Positions 17,855 through 26,104 of a DNA stretch of 64,000 nucleotides are shown in pieces. Within the stretch, counting starts at the first letter, position 1; each line of letters opens with the position of its first letter. This stretch comes from JBCCMA01 sp045107005 (GTDB lineage: Bacteria; Pseudomonadota; Gammaproteobacteria; Steroidobacterales; JBCCMA01). The notes beneath the pieces were generated by a model. It was given only the letters and a program-made list of their open reading frames with translations. It ran no database searches and was not told the DNA's origin. The position numbers and the translations under genes were made by a program. The stretch covers positions 44,113 to 108,112 of the forward strand of contig JBGCFP010000001.1 in assembly GCA_045107005.1 (NCBI GenBank), written 5' to 3'.

Positions 17855-19039
17855 CTACTTCTCGATACCGAGAATTCGATTAACGATAGCGCCGGCGGGC
17901 AAATCCACTTCGAACGCGCGCTCGATAAACCAGTACATCGAGATGATGATTAGCGCGATGGCGCCCGCTCGCATGATGCCTTTGATGTAGAGACCCGAGT
18001 TGCGCAGCAGGTAGAGCACGGGGAACAGCAGACAGACGACCACGACCTGTCCGAGCTCAACGCCAAGGTTAAAGCCAAGCAGTGAATGCACCATGTACTT
18101 GGGTGGAATACCGATGCCGCCAAGAATGCTGGCGAAGCCGAAACCGTGAAACAGACCGAAGCCGAACACGATCCACCAGATCTTGCGTTTGAATATGGGG
18201 ATCAGTATGTCCAGTGCGGCAACGGCGATGGACAGCGCGATGATCGACTCCACCACGCGCGACGACAGGTTTATCTTGCCGAGTGCTGCCAGGCTGAGCG
18301 TGATCGTATGCGCAATGGTGAACACCGTGACGATTTTTAGTACGTGAATCATCGCATCGCGAAAATTGTCGACCGGCTGCCAAACGCCGTTCTTGCGCAC
18401 GACAACGGCGGGAATCAGCAGTGCCAGCAGAAACAGAATGTGGTCAATACCGATCCAGATGTGATGGGTCCCCATCTTGACCATCGCGATAAAGCCGCGC
18501 AGCGTTGAGTTATCCGACAGATCAAACGATTGTTCGGTGGTGGTCGGTGTAAACGTCAGCGAGATCACCGCTTCGTTGCCAAACGTGCCGGTTTTCCAGT
18601 TGTCCTCGACGATCAGAAAACCGCGGTGATCGGGCATCTCGCGCAGCATGGCCGTGTAGCGCATGTCGATGGTTTCCGGCGGCGACGCTAATCCGGGGTA
18701 CGAGAAATTCAGCGCCAGATACTGGCCCAGCGGCAGTTCGTGCAGATCGTAATCGGTCAGCGGCAGCGACAGCGGTTCGCCGTTGATGCCGAGCGCGACG
18801 TTTTGCTGGACGTAACGCCGCACGATGGGCAGTTGATCGGCGATCTGCTCGAGCGTCGCGCTGCCGTCGGTGGGCATATCCAGCCCAAGGCCGGTGTTGA
18901 GATCCTTCAGCGTAATTTCGACGCGGCCTTCGATGGCGTCGTCATAAACGTCAATGAAGACGTAGCTCTGATTCGGCGCGTGCGCGTGCGCGAGAGCGGC
19001 TGCAAAAAACGCGAGCGCAGTAATTAAGAGTCGTGTCAT
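17855..19039 (-). CDS. HupE/UreJ family 2 membrane protein
   Basis: A 394-residue protein with a signal peptide (LLITALAFFAAALAHAHA), a periplasmic beta-rich region to about residue 200, and then a membrane domain starting at the conserved KMGTHHIWIGIDHILFLLAL, with FTIAHTITLSLAAL and FGFGLFHGFGFASILGG as further family hallmarks. Some HupE/UreJ proteins are metal (nickel or cobalt) carriers; the histidine-rich helices seen here fit metal or proton handling. The gene overlaps the end of the C-T-TE synthetase gene by 4 bases and is 13 bases from the flavoprotein gene, so it is expressed with the peptide genes. Its role there is unknown; export, metal supply or immunity are guesses. Confidence 0.85.
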   Translation of the reverse strand: MTRLLITALAFFAAALAHAHAPNQSYVFIDVYDDAIEGRVEITLKDLNTGLGLDMPTDGSATLEQIADQLPIVRRYVQQNVALGINGEPLSLPLTDYDLHELPLGQYLALNFSYPGLASPPETIDMRYTAMLREMPDHRGFLIVEDNWKTGTFGNEAVISLTFTPTTTEQSFDLSDNSTLRGFIAMVKMGTHHIWIGIDHILFLLALLIPAVVVRKNGVWQPVDNFRDAMIHVLKIVTVFTIAHTITLSLAALGKINLSSRVVESIIALSIAVAALDILIPIFKRKIWWIVFGFGLFHGFGFASILGGIGIPPKYMVHSLLGFNLGVELGQVVVVCLLFPVLYLLRNSGLYIKGIMRAGAIALIIISMYWFIERAFEVDLPAGAIVNRILGIEK

Positions 19040-21498
19040 GTGACCGGTTCCGTTTCAATGGTTGTTATTGTGTCGGTGCTCTGGTCAGCCGCCGTCGGCT
19101 GGCCGTCGAGAAGGGCGTCGATTTTACCTGCTATCTGCTCTACGTGGGGCTCGCGCAGAAGTCGATCGTGATCGTTGCCGCTTAGCGGTACGATTTTTGT
19201 GTCGCTGAAGAACCGTCCCCACCCCAGCGTGTTGTCGCGAATGCGCCAGTATTGCTGTCGCTGCAACCGGAATACTTGAACGGTGGCGGACAGGGGCTCG
19301 AACCGCGGCAGCCGATGAGCAAAGCCAACGTCGCGGATCCACGGGCTGCCGAGGCCAACGTCTTCATTGGCGGGTCCAGCCTCCGGCACACTGGGCGGCG
19401 TCTCGACCGGCGCCGGGGCGCTTGCCGAACCCAACAGTTTCTCGCGAACGCGGGAAGCGTAATAACGCGCGACGTTCCGCGCGCGATGCAGGTAGTACAC
19501 CCAGGATACGGAGTAGAGACTCCAAGTATTCACGATGCCAAAAAAGCGCACGCTCTGCGCGTCGTGCTCTAACTGGCGCGCCATGGCCAGAGCCAGATGC
19601 GCGCCGCCGCACATGCCCAGCAAGCGGTAAGGGCCGCGCGGCTGCACTTTGCGCATTGCCTCGACATACTCGGCCGCCAGCGGATCGATAACATCGGGGT
19701 TCATGGGCTGCTGCTGGTCCGTCGCTGGCGGGGCCTGCAGCACGCAAACGTTGTGCTCGGCGCTCAGGTGTCGGGACAGCACGAAGTAGCCGAGCGTGTT
19801 CACTTCCGGCGAAGCAACACAAAACAACATGCCACCACTGCCCGTCGTGCGCAGAGGCAGGGCGATCCCCGGCGTCATCGGCCAGTCTCCTTCGAGCAGG
19901 GTGTCTGTCACGCCGCGAATGCTCGGCTTTTTGAACAGCGCAAGTAACGGCACGTTTTTGCGTGTACCGGCACAGATTTGACCGTGCAGGCTGGCGGCGC
20001 GCAGTGAGTCCCCGCCGCGGGCAAAAAAATCATCATCGGGGCTAATGTCCCTGGTCCCCAGTGCGGTCATGAACTGCGTGGCTACCAGTTGTTCAAGCAG
20101 CGCAGGACTCAGCATTTCCCGCCCGCCGTTCAGCGCTTTGTCCACGTCATCGTGTGCACTGTCTGGCACAAAGTGGGGCATGGCGCGCTCCGCGTTGCTC
20201 CCGTCGGCTGTACTGGGCACTAACGTGATCAGGTCGCCCACCGTTGTGTCGGCTGTGCTGTGACAAAGCGCTTCTATATGCGCCACCAGCCGCTCCAGCA
20301 ACGCTGCGGGTTGCGCGTCATCCGCGCTGCGCAAATGGGCATGGAGCGTGAGTGAGTCGGCGTTATCGGCAACGCTCAACGTCAGTGGATAAGCAGTCGC
20401 CAAATCGTGATTAAGCGGCCGCATACCAAGTGGCAGGGCTTGCTCGCCGGCGGCGAGCCATACCAGCAGTGTGTCGAACAGGGCCTCGTCGCCGCGCAAG
20501 GAAGCGCACGCGCTTATGTCCACGGGCGACAGGTACTCAAAATCACTGCGCTCGAATCCGACTCGCTGCAACGCGCTGAGCCACTGGCCCACGTTTTGGT
20601 TCGACGCCAGACGAACGCGCACAGGCAGATTGCTGACAAACGAACCCACGATCCGCTCGACGCCCGCGATCGCGGGCGGCCTGGCAGCCGCTGCGGTGCC
20701 GAAGACCACATCGTCGCGCTGTGTTTTTTCCGCGAGCAGCAGCGCGGTGGCCGCTTGTAACAACGCCCCGGGCGTGACACTGAATCGGCGAGCCGCCTCC
20801 TGTACCGCGGCTCGATCAATGAAGCGATGGTCAGCGACAACGTTTTGCTCACCAGTGTCGCCAGCCAACGCGTGCGTGGGCTGCTCAAATCCCCGCAACG
20901 CATCGCGCCAGTAGTCGAGCGCCTGACGACGGTCCTGACGCGATAGCCAGTCGATGTACTGTTTGTATGACGGCGCGCCGGCCAGGTTCGGCGTGGTGCC
21001 AGCCTCCAACTGCTGATACGCACTCGCGAGATCGGCGAAAATGTCGTCCAGACACCACCGATCCATCAGCAGGTGATGTGATGTCCAGATCATCCGCCAG
21101 CTGTTTTCGCCAAAGCGCAACAGAGTCAGTCGCATCAAAGGCGCCTTGCGAGGATCAAAACCGTCCGCTCGGTCTGCAGCACACAGACTCTCGAGATCGG
21201 TAGTGCGAACGTCGGCAGCGCGGTCGCGCCAGTCGGCATGCGCAAAGGGCAGTTTTATCGTCTTGCGGACCACCTGCAGTGGCGATTTCACTTTGTCGAC
21301 GACAAACGCCGTGCGCAGCATAGAGTGGCGTTCGATGACCGCGTGCCAGGCCAGTTCGAACTTCTCTGCATCCAGCGCCTGTTCAATGGCGAAAACGAAC
21401 TGGGTCAGGAGGGTGTCGGTGTGCCGGCGGCCGAGCGCGTGCAACAGCATGAGCTCCTGCATCGGCGAAGTGGGGTAAATGTCCTGAACGTTCTTCAT
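19036..21498 (-). CDS. Nonribosomal peptide synthetase, C-T-TE (no adenylation domain, cysteine thioesterase)
   Basis: An 820-residue protein, first gene of the operon. The condensation domain spans about 5-430, with YPTSPMQELMLLH at the front and HHLLMDRWC at 141-149. The carrier domain follows with Ser498 in ARGGDSLR. The remainder from about 550 is an alpha/beta-hydrolase thioesterase. Its nucleophile elbow reads LLGMCGGAH, placing Cys630 where GxSxG enzymes have serine, and a candidate catalytic histidine is H777 in SGNDHDRLL. There is no adenylation domain between C and T, so the carrier is either charged in trans or used only to hold the finished chain before release. Cysteine thioesterases are known in beta-lactone (ObiF) and beta-lactam (SulM) release, but also elsewhere. 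Confidence 0.93.
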   Translation of the reverse strand: MKNVQDIYPTSPMQELMLLHALGRRHTDTLLTQFVFAIEQALDAEKFELAWHAVIERHSMLRTAFVVDKVKSPLQVVRKTIKLPFAHADWRDRAADVRTTDLESLCAADRADGFDPRKAPLMRLTLLRFGENSWRMIWTSHHLLMDRWCLDDIFADLASAYQQLEAGTTPNLAGAPSYKQYIDWLSRQDRRQALDYWRDALRGFEQPTHALAGDTGEQNVVADHRFIDRAAVQEAARRFSVTPGALLQAATALLLAEKTQRDDVVFGTAAAARPPAIAGVERIVGSFVSNLPVRVRLASNQNVGQWLSALQRVGFERSDFEYLSPVDISACASLRGDEALFDTLLVWLAAGEQALPLGMRPLNHDLATAYPLTLSVADNADSLTLHAHLRSADDAQPAALLERLVAHIEALCHSTADTTVGDLITLVPSTADGSNAERAMPHFVPDSAHDDVDKALNGGREMLSPALLEQLVATQFMTALGTRDISPDDDFFARGGDSLRAASLHGQICAGTRKNVPLLALFKKPSIRGVTDTLLEGDWPMTPGIALPLRTTGSGGMLFCVASPEVNTLGYFVLSRHLSAEHNVCVLQAPPATDQQQPMNPDVIDPLAAEYVEAMRKVQPRGPYRLLGMCGGAHLALAMARQLEHDAQSVRFFGIVNTWSLYSVSWVYYLHRARNVARYYASRVREKLLGSASAPAPVETPPSVPEAGPANEDVGLGSPWIRDVGFAHRLPRFEPLSATVQVFRLQRQQYWRIRDNTLGWGRFFSDTKIVPLSGNDHDRLLREPHVEQIAGKIDALLDGQPTAADQSTDTITTIETEPVT

Positions 21499-21963
21499 CG
21501 GTTAGACACACGGATCTGGTGGACGCAAAGCGGGATCGATGGGGCACCAAATACTTATAATTATTATTGCGACCGAAAGGTTGGGTTTATCCGCCAACCA
21601 CCCAGCGGGTCTTCAGACGTCGCTGCATGACATCAAGTATCGCAGCGACGGCGACCGTGGATGTGTTGTTGCATCGCAAAATAACGAGGCGCGGGTGCCC
21701 GCATCCAAACGAAGTACGACAGTGTAGGTGTTTTTCCCCCGAAATACGCATAAACATAATAAAAACAAGCGCACACACTGTTACATTTTTCGATTCGCTG
21801 AGCAGCATCCGCACCGTAATCTGCGACAAAATGCGCGGTCTTCTGCGTCGCAACAACGACCAAAAAAGCGGTTTTCGGCGCGCCGGGCATCGTCGCGGGA
21901 AAAGGGTCAATACCCATCACCGCCAGCGTGCATTATCCTCGCGATTTCCCAAGCAGCAGGACA
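21499..21963. promoter_or_regulatory. Divergent intergenic region upstream of the NRPS operon
   Basis: These 465 bases separate the minus-strand NRPS operon from the plus-strand DUF3598-like gene and hold no convincing gene. An AT-rich stretch at 21551-21570 includes the palindrome ATAATTAT and a TATAAG word on the minus strand, a plausible -10 area for the NRPS operon, although no good -35 box is visible. A second AT-rich stretch at about 21741-21775 may serve either direction. No LuxR-type or other recognisable operator was found apart from the inverted repeat listed separately. Confidence 0.4.
21618..21650. repeat. 9-bp perfect inverted repeat (CGTCGCTGC / GCAGCGACG)
   Basis: The two arms are at 21618-21626 and 21642-21650, separated by 15 bases. 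The position, about 120 bases upstream of the first NRPS start codon, would suit an operator or, if transcription starts further upstream, a hairpin in the leader. No run of T follows, so it is not a simple terminator. Confidence 0.55.
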
Positions 21964-22479
21964 ATGCCGATGTCAATACGTGAAGATCTACCTCTTCTTG
22001 CGCGCCATGAGGGTGTGTGGGAAGGCTTCTATCGGTACTACAATCCGGCCGGCGACAAGATCGACGAACACAAATCGCGATTGTTATGTCGCCTGCCCAG
22101 CGACCACGAATACCACCAGACCAACCTATATCGATGGGCTGACGGCAAGACCGAGACGCGTGATTTCCCCACCCGTTTCGAGAACAAGCGACTCGTGTTC
22201 TACACCGAGATCGACGGCTGGGCCGCGAATGTAGACCTGGATACCTACAACCGCACCATGATGCTGAACTGGACGCGAAAAGAGGAGCGCGATCTTTACC
22301 TGTACGAAATGATCCAGATCAGCGATTGTGGCACCGCTCGGGCCCGAGTCTGGCAGTGGTTCAAAGCGGATCGCCTGTTGCAGCGTACGCTGATCGATGA
22401 ACGTCGAGTCTCAACCGATTGGGCCGCCTATGACGGTCAGGACCCGAGCTACGAGGAGCTGGCGCAGGCACTGTCTTGA
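21964..22479 (+). CDS. DUF3598-like lipocalin-fold protein
   Basis: A 171-residue protein counted from ATG 21964, which has an AGCAGGA ribosome site just upstream; an in-frame start at 21928 lacks one. The sequence alternates short beta strands: HEGVWEGFYRYYNPAGD, HQTNLYRWADGKTETRDF, then YLYEMIQISD and RARVWQWFKADRLLQRTLI. The WEGxY start, the NxYxWxDG word and the E-R-x-W-Q pattern recall DUF3598, a lipocalin-like family whose function is not established. It stands alone, divergent from the NRPS operon and transcribed before the oxidoreductase gene at 22557. It may bind a small hydrophobic ligand. The assignment is from pattern memory. Confidence 0.65.
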   Translation: MPMSIREDLPLLARHEGVWEGFYRYYNPAGDKIDEHKSRLLCRLPSDHEYHQTNLYRWADGKTETRDFPTRFENKRLVFYTEIDGWAANVDLDTYNRTMMLNWTRKEERDLYLYEMIQISDCGTARARVWQWFKADRLLQRTLIDERRVSTDWAAYDGQDPSYEELAQALS

Positions 22480-22556
22480 TTGGTTTTGAAGGTATATCAT
22501 TAGGTCATTAGCTTCTGTGGAAACCTGAGGTCCGCGTCGTCAGCAATCAAATCATT

Positions 22557-23534
22557 GTGCTCAAGTCGCGGTCGGTGGGTGTGCCCAAGCCAGCCGACTT
22601 TGCGTTGACGTCATCGGCCGATCAGCCGCTTGAAGCCCGACAGCTGCGTCTCGAGACGCAGTACCTGTCCCTCGACCCGTACTTGCGCGGCAAAATCAGC
22701 GGTCGACACTTGTCGGGCGCGATTGCACCGGGTGACATGATGGCTGGTGAGGCGGTGAGTACCGTCATCGAAACACGCAGCGAAAAATTCGCCGTTGGTG
22801 ACGTTGTGGCCGCCCACAGCGGATGGCAAACGCGACCGGTGATCAGTGATGCGGACGCGCGAGCCGTCAACACATACGGCGCGCCAGCATCCACGGCGCT
22901 CGGCGTCATGGGGATGCCGGGCCTCACGGCGTACGCCGGCACGCTGCGGTTGGCACAGCCCAAACCGGGTGACCGTGTGCTGGTCTCGGCCGCGGCAGGA
23001 CCGGTGGGTTCAACCGTCGGTCAAATTTCTCGCTTGAAAGGGGCGCAAGCCGTTGGTATCGCCGGCAGCGACCGAAAATGCGCGTGGCTGCGCGAGCACG
23101 CGGGCTTCGTCGACACCATCAATTACAAACAGGAAGACTTGCGCGCGGGCATAGCGCGAACATGTCCGGACGGCGTCGATGTGTATTTCGACAACGTCGG
23201 CGGCGACGTTCTGCAGGCCGCCATGGAGCATTTGGCGATCGGCGCACGGGTGGTTCTGTGCGGTCTGATGGCGCAATACAACCGCGATGATATGCCGCCA
23301 GGACCGAACCCGGCGTTCGTGATCAAGGCGCGCGCCACAGTGCGCGGTTTGGTGGTTTACGATCACGAGGATCTGCGTGGGGAGTTCGAGCGGACAGTGG
23401 GCGGCTGGATCGCCGACGGGAGTCTTGCGTTTAACGAAGATATTGCGCGCGGCATTGAAGCGACACCTGACGCGTTTTGTGCCCTGATGCGCGGTGAAAA
23501 TTTTGGCAAGGCGCTGGTGCGCCTGGGAGCGTGA
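22557..23534 (+). CDS. NADP-dependent medium-chain oxidoreductase (CurA / leukotriene B4 dehydrogenase type)
   Basis: A zinc-free medium-chain reductase of 325 residues from a GTG at 22557. LDPYLRGKISG, the nucleotide-binding LVSAAAGPVGSTVGQ loop and VDVYFDNVGGDVLQAAM are signatures of the CurA/YfmJ group, which reduce the double bond of enones with NADPH. Homologues as I recall them begin SNRQIVLKSRP; here the residues SNQII lie upstream of the GTG and the frame is open back to a TAG at 22509, with a TGAGG ribosome site at 22526-22530. No ATG or GTG is available in that stretch, so the true start may be a rare codon. It is followed 3 bases later by the YciI gene. Confidence 0.85.
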   Translation: MLKSRSVGVPKPADFALTSSADQPLEARQLRLETQYLSLDPYLRGKISGRHLSGAIAPGDMMAGEAVSTVIETRSEKFAVGDVVAAHSGWQTRPVISDADARAVNTYGAPASTALGVMGMPGLTAYAGTLRLAQPKPGDRVLVSAAAGPVGSTVGQISRLKGAQAVGIAGSDRKCAWLREHAGFVDTINYKQEDLRAGIARTCPDGVDVYFDNVGGDVLQAAMEHLAIGARVVLCGLMAQYNRDDMPPGPNPAFVIKARATVRGLVVYDHEDLRGEFERTVGGWIADGSLAFNEDIARGIEATPDAFCALMRGENFGKALVRLGA

Positions 23535-23537
23535 TAA

Positions 23538-23924
23538 ATGGCCGAGTTTGCCCCGACCGTCGAGCGATTGACGACCCAGCAGTTTCTGATCATGGCGTTG
23601 GACGGCCCGGACAGCCAACCCATGCGTGAGAAACACCTGGAGGCGCATCTGCATCATATTGAGAAACACGTTGACCGCTATGTCGCCTGCGGCCCGTTGC
23701 ATAACGGCGATCCAACCCAGCTGTACGGCAGTTTTTTTTTGGTTCTGGCGCAAAGCCGCGAAGATGCGCGCTCACTGCTCGATGGTGATCCTTATCTTCA
23801 CTGCGGGATGTATGAGCAAATCGACGTGCATCCAGCAACCGTTGCCGCCGGCACGGCTCTCGGTGGCGGCGTGATCTGGGAAAGCGCGGCGGCATTGCTG
23901 GCGCGCCAGAACCCGGCGAAATAG
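23538..23924 (+). CDS. YciI family protein
   Basis: A 128-residue protein with the YCII dimeric alpha/beta-barrel fold: FLIMALDGPDSQPMREKHL, then HLHHIEKHVDRYVACGPL and the YLHCGMYEQIDVHPA end. In some YciI relatives a conserved His-Asp pair is thought catalytic; here the D of ALDGPDS and the H of KHLEAHL are candidates. The C-terminal 25 residues are an extra tail beyond the usual domain. The gene is 3 bases after the oxidoreductase stop and 12 bases before the GntR regulator, so the three are probably one transcript. Function is unknown. Confidence 0.85.
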   Translation: MAEFAPTVERLTTQQFLIMALDGPDSQPMREKHLEAHLHHIEKHVDRYVACGPLHNGDPTQLYGSFFLVLAQSREDARSLLDGDPYLHCGMYEQIDVHPATVAAGTALGGGVIWESAAALLARQNPAK

Positions 23925-23936
23925 CGTAATGCGCGC

Positions 23937-24707
23937 ATGAAGCAGCCGACCGAAGACCTGCTGGGTAAACTCCAAGCCACGTCGATCGATCCCAATTCGC
24001 CCACTCCGCTTTACTATCAGCTTTACACGATGCTGCACGATGCGATTGCCGGCGGGGAGCTCGAAAGTGGCTCCAAGATGCCGTCGGAAAAAGAGCTGGC
24101 CTCGGCATTCGGCGTTTCTCGCATCACGGCAAGGCGCGCACTTGATGAGCTGGCGCTCAAGAACATGGTAGCCAGACATCGCGGGCGCGGTACGTTTGTC
24201 GACTACGAATACCAGAGCGAGCCCATCCACGCTCCGCTGTCGGATTTGATGGAGAGTCTCGACCACATGGGCCGCGACACCAAGGTCAAAGTGCTCGACC
24301 TGCAGTTCATCACCCCAACCACTCGTATCGCCGGTGTGTTTGAGGCTGAACAAGACGAAACCTTGTGCCACTGCACCCGCGTGCGCAGTAACAAGGCGGT
24401 GCCGTTCGCGTTTTACGTCACCTGGACTCGCGGTTTCGACAGCACGCTCACCCGCGCGAAGCTGGAATCGAAGCCGCGAATGCGATATTTCGAGGCGTAT
24501 GGCGTCCGAATATCCCACGTAGAGCAGTATTTGAGCGCCGAAGGAGCGTCGGTGGAAGTGGCCGAGTCGCTGGGTGTCGGCACAGGCAAGCCTCTGCTCA
24601 AACTGGTGCGCCAGTCGCGCGATAATGCCGGCAGACTTTTAGATCACCTCACGGCACTCTACAATCCCGACCTTTTCCGCTACAAAGTGGAAACCTCACT
24701 GGATTAG
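23937..24707 (+). CDS. GntR family (HutC-type) transcriptional regulator
   Basis: A 256-residue regulator. The N-terminal winged helix-turn-helix (about 20-88) contains PLYYQLYTMLHDAIAGGEL, KMPSEKELASAFGVSRITARRAL and RGRGTFVD. The C-terminal half is a UTRA ligand-binding domain with RVRSNKAVPFAFYVTW and EGASVEVAESLGV. HutC-type members respond to small molecules such as urocanate, sugars or fatty acyl compounds. The gene lies between the YciI gene and asnS on the same strand; asnS starts 10 bases later and may share its transcript. The catabolic genes further downstream are other possible targets. Confidence 0.9.
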   Translation: MKQPTEDLLGKLQATSIDPNSPTPLYYQLYTMLHDAIAGGELESGSKMPSEKELASAFGVSRITARRALDELALKNMVARHRGRGTFVDYEYQSEPIHAPLSDLMESLDHMGRDTKVKVLDLQFITPTTRIAGVFEAEQDETLCHCTRVRSNKAVPFAFYVTWTRGFDSTLTRAKLESKPRMRYFEAYGVRISHVEQYLSAEGASVEVAESLGVGTGKPLLKLVRQSRDNAGRLLDHLTALYNPDLFRYKVETSLD

Positions 24708-24717
24708 AGAGCGACCA

Positions 24718-26097
24718 ATGTCCGCAACCACGATCAAGAAAATTCTCGCGCACGACGTTCAAATCGACGACGACGTCACTATCGAAGGCTGGGTCCGTTC
24801 GCGACGTACCTCCAAAGGCGGCTTTTCGTTTATTCACGTCAACGACGGCTCGTGCTTTGGCACACTGCAGGCAATCGCCGATCAGGCGCTGTCCAATTAC
24901 GACAGCGATATTGTCACGATGGTCACCGGGTGTTCCGTGCGCATTACCGGCAAACTCGTCGAATCCAAAGGCCGCGGTCAGGATCGCGAGATTCAGGCCG
25001 CCAGCGTTGAAGTGGTCGGCGGTGTCGACGATCCGGAATCGTACCCCATCGCCAAGAAGCGCCATACGTTCGAGTACTTGCGCAGCGTCGCGCATTTGCG
25101 ACCGCGCACCAACACGTTCGGCGCTATGGCACGAGTGCGCAATGCGATTGCGCAAGCCGTGCATCAGTATTTTTCCGAGCACGGTTATCTGTGGATCAAT
25201 ACGCCAATCATCACCGCCAGCGATTGCGAAGGGGCGGGTGACATGTTCCGCGTGAGCAAGCTCGACGTGGTCAATCGCCCGTCGGATTACGAGAAGGACT
25301 TCTTCGGTAAGGAAGCTTACTTAACCGTGTCAGGTCAGCTGAACGTTGAGAGCTTTTGCTGTGCGCTCAATAAGGTGTACACGTTTGGGCCAACCTTCCG
25401 CGCCGAAAACTCCAACACCAGCCGCCACCTGGCCGAGTTCTGGATGATTGAGCCCGAGATCGCGTTTGCCGATCTGCGCGATAACGCCGCGCTGGCGGAG
25501 TCGTTCCTGAAAGGCGTGTTTGCCCAAGTGCTCGAAGCGGTGCCGGACGATCTCGCGTTTTTCGCCGAGCACGTTGACGAGACGGTGCTGCCCCGTTTGA
25601 ATCAGGTTATCGAGAAACCGTTCGAAATCATGACCTATACCGATGCAGTCAGCGTGCTGCAAAAGTGTGGGAAGAAATTTGAATTTCCGGTCGAGTGGGG
25701 CGTTGATCTGCAGTCCGAGCACGAACGTTTTTTGACCGAAGAGCACTTGCGCGGTCCGCTGATCCTGATCGACTATCCCAAAGACATCAAAGCGTTTTAC
25801 ATGCGCGAAAACGACGATGAAAAAACCGTTGCGGCGATGGATGTCCTGGTGCCCGGTGTGGGGGAAATCATCGGTGGGGCGCAACGCGAGGAGCGCCTCG
25901 ATGTTCTCGATGCAAAACTGAAAGAGAAAGGCTTGAGCGAAGAGTTGTGGTGGTATCGCGATCTGCGACGGTACGGCACCGTGCCTCACGCGGGCTTTGG
26001 CGCAGGCTTTGAGCGACTGGTGCTCTACGTGACCGGCATGGATAACATTCGCGACGCGTCGCCGTTTCCGCGCGTGCCGCAAAACGCCAGTTTCTAG
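24718..26097 (+). CDS. asnS: Asparaginyl-tRNA synthetase
   Basis: A 459-residue class II synthetase that charges tRNA-Asn. The N-terminal OB-fold (EGWVRSRRTSKGGFSFIHVND) binds the anticodon. Motif 2 is visible in TFGPTFRAENSNTSRHLAEFW, which carries the asparagine-specific AENSNT residues, and motif 3 in AGFGAGFERLVLYVTG. Length is slightly below the E. coli enzyme (466). It follows the GntR gene by 10 bases. It lies about 3 kb from an NRPS operon whose first adenylation domain looks asparagine-like; whether that is chance or a self-protection copy cannot be told without the rest of the genome. Confidence 0.97.
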   Translation: MSATTIKKILAHDVQIDDDVTIEGWVRSRRTSKGGFSFIHVNDGSCFGTLQAIADQALSNYDSDIVTMVTGCSVRITGKLVESKGRGQDREIQAASVEVVGGVDDPESYPIAKKRHTFEYLRSVAHLRPRTNTFGAMARVRNAIAQAVHQYFSEHGYLWINTPIITASDCEGAGDMFRVSKLDVVNRPSDYEKDFFGKEAYLTVSGQLNVESFCCALNKVYTFGPTFRAENSNTSRHLAEFWMIEPEIAFADLRDNAALAESFLKGVFAQVLEAVPDDLAFFAEHVDETVLPRLNQVIEKPFEIMTYTDAVSVLQKCGKKFEFPVEWGVDLQSEHERFLTEEHLRGPLILIDYPKDIKAFYMRENDDEKTVAAMDVLVPGVGEIIGGAQREERLDVLDAKLKEKGLSEELWWYRDLRRYGTVPHAGFGAGFERLVLYVTGMDNIRDASPFPRVPQNASF

Positions 26098-26104
26098 ACA
26101 AGTC

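Noticed and set aside
21587..21920. Two overlapping minus-strand frames upstream of the NRPS operon
   Set aside because: They share DNA in different frames, lack ribosome sites and resemble no family.
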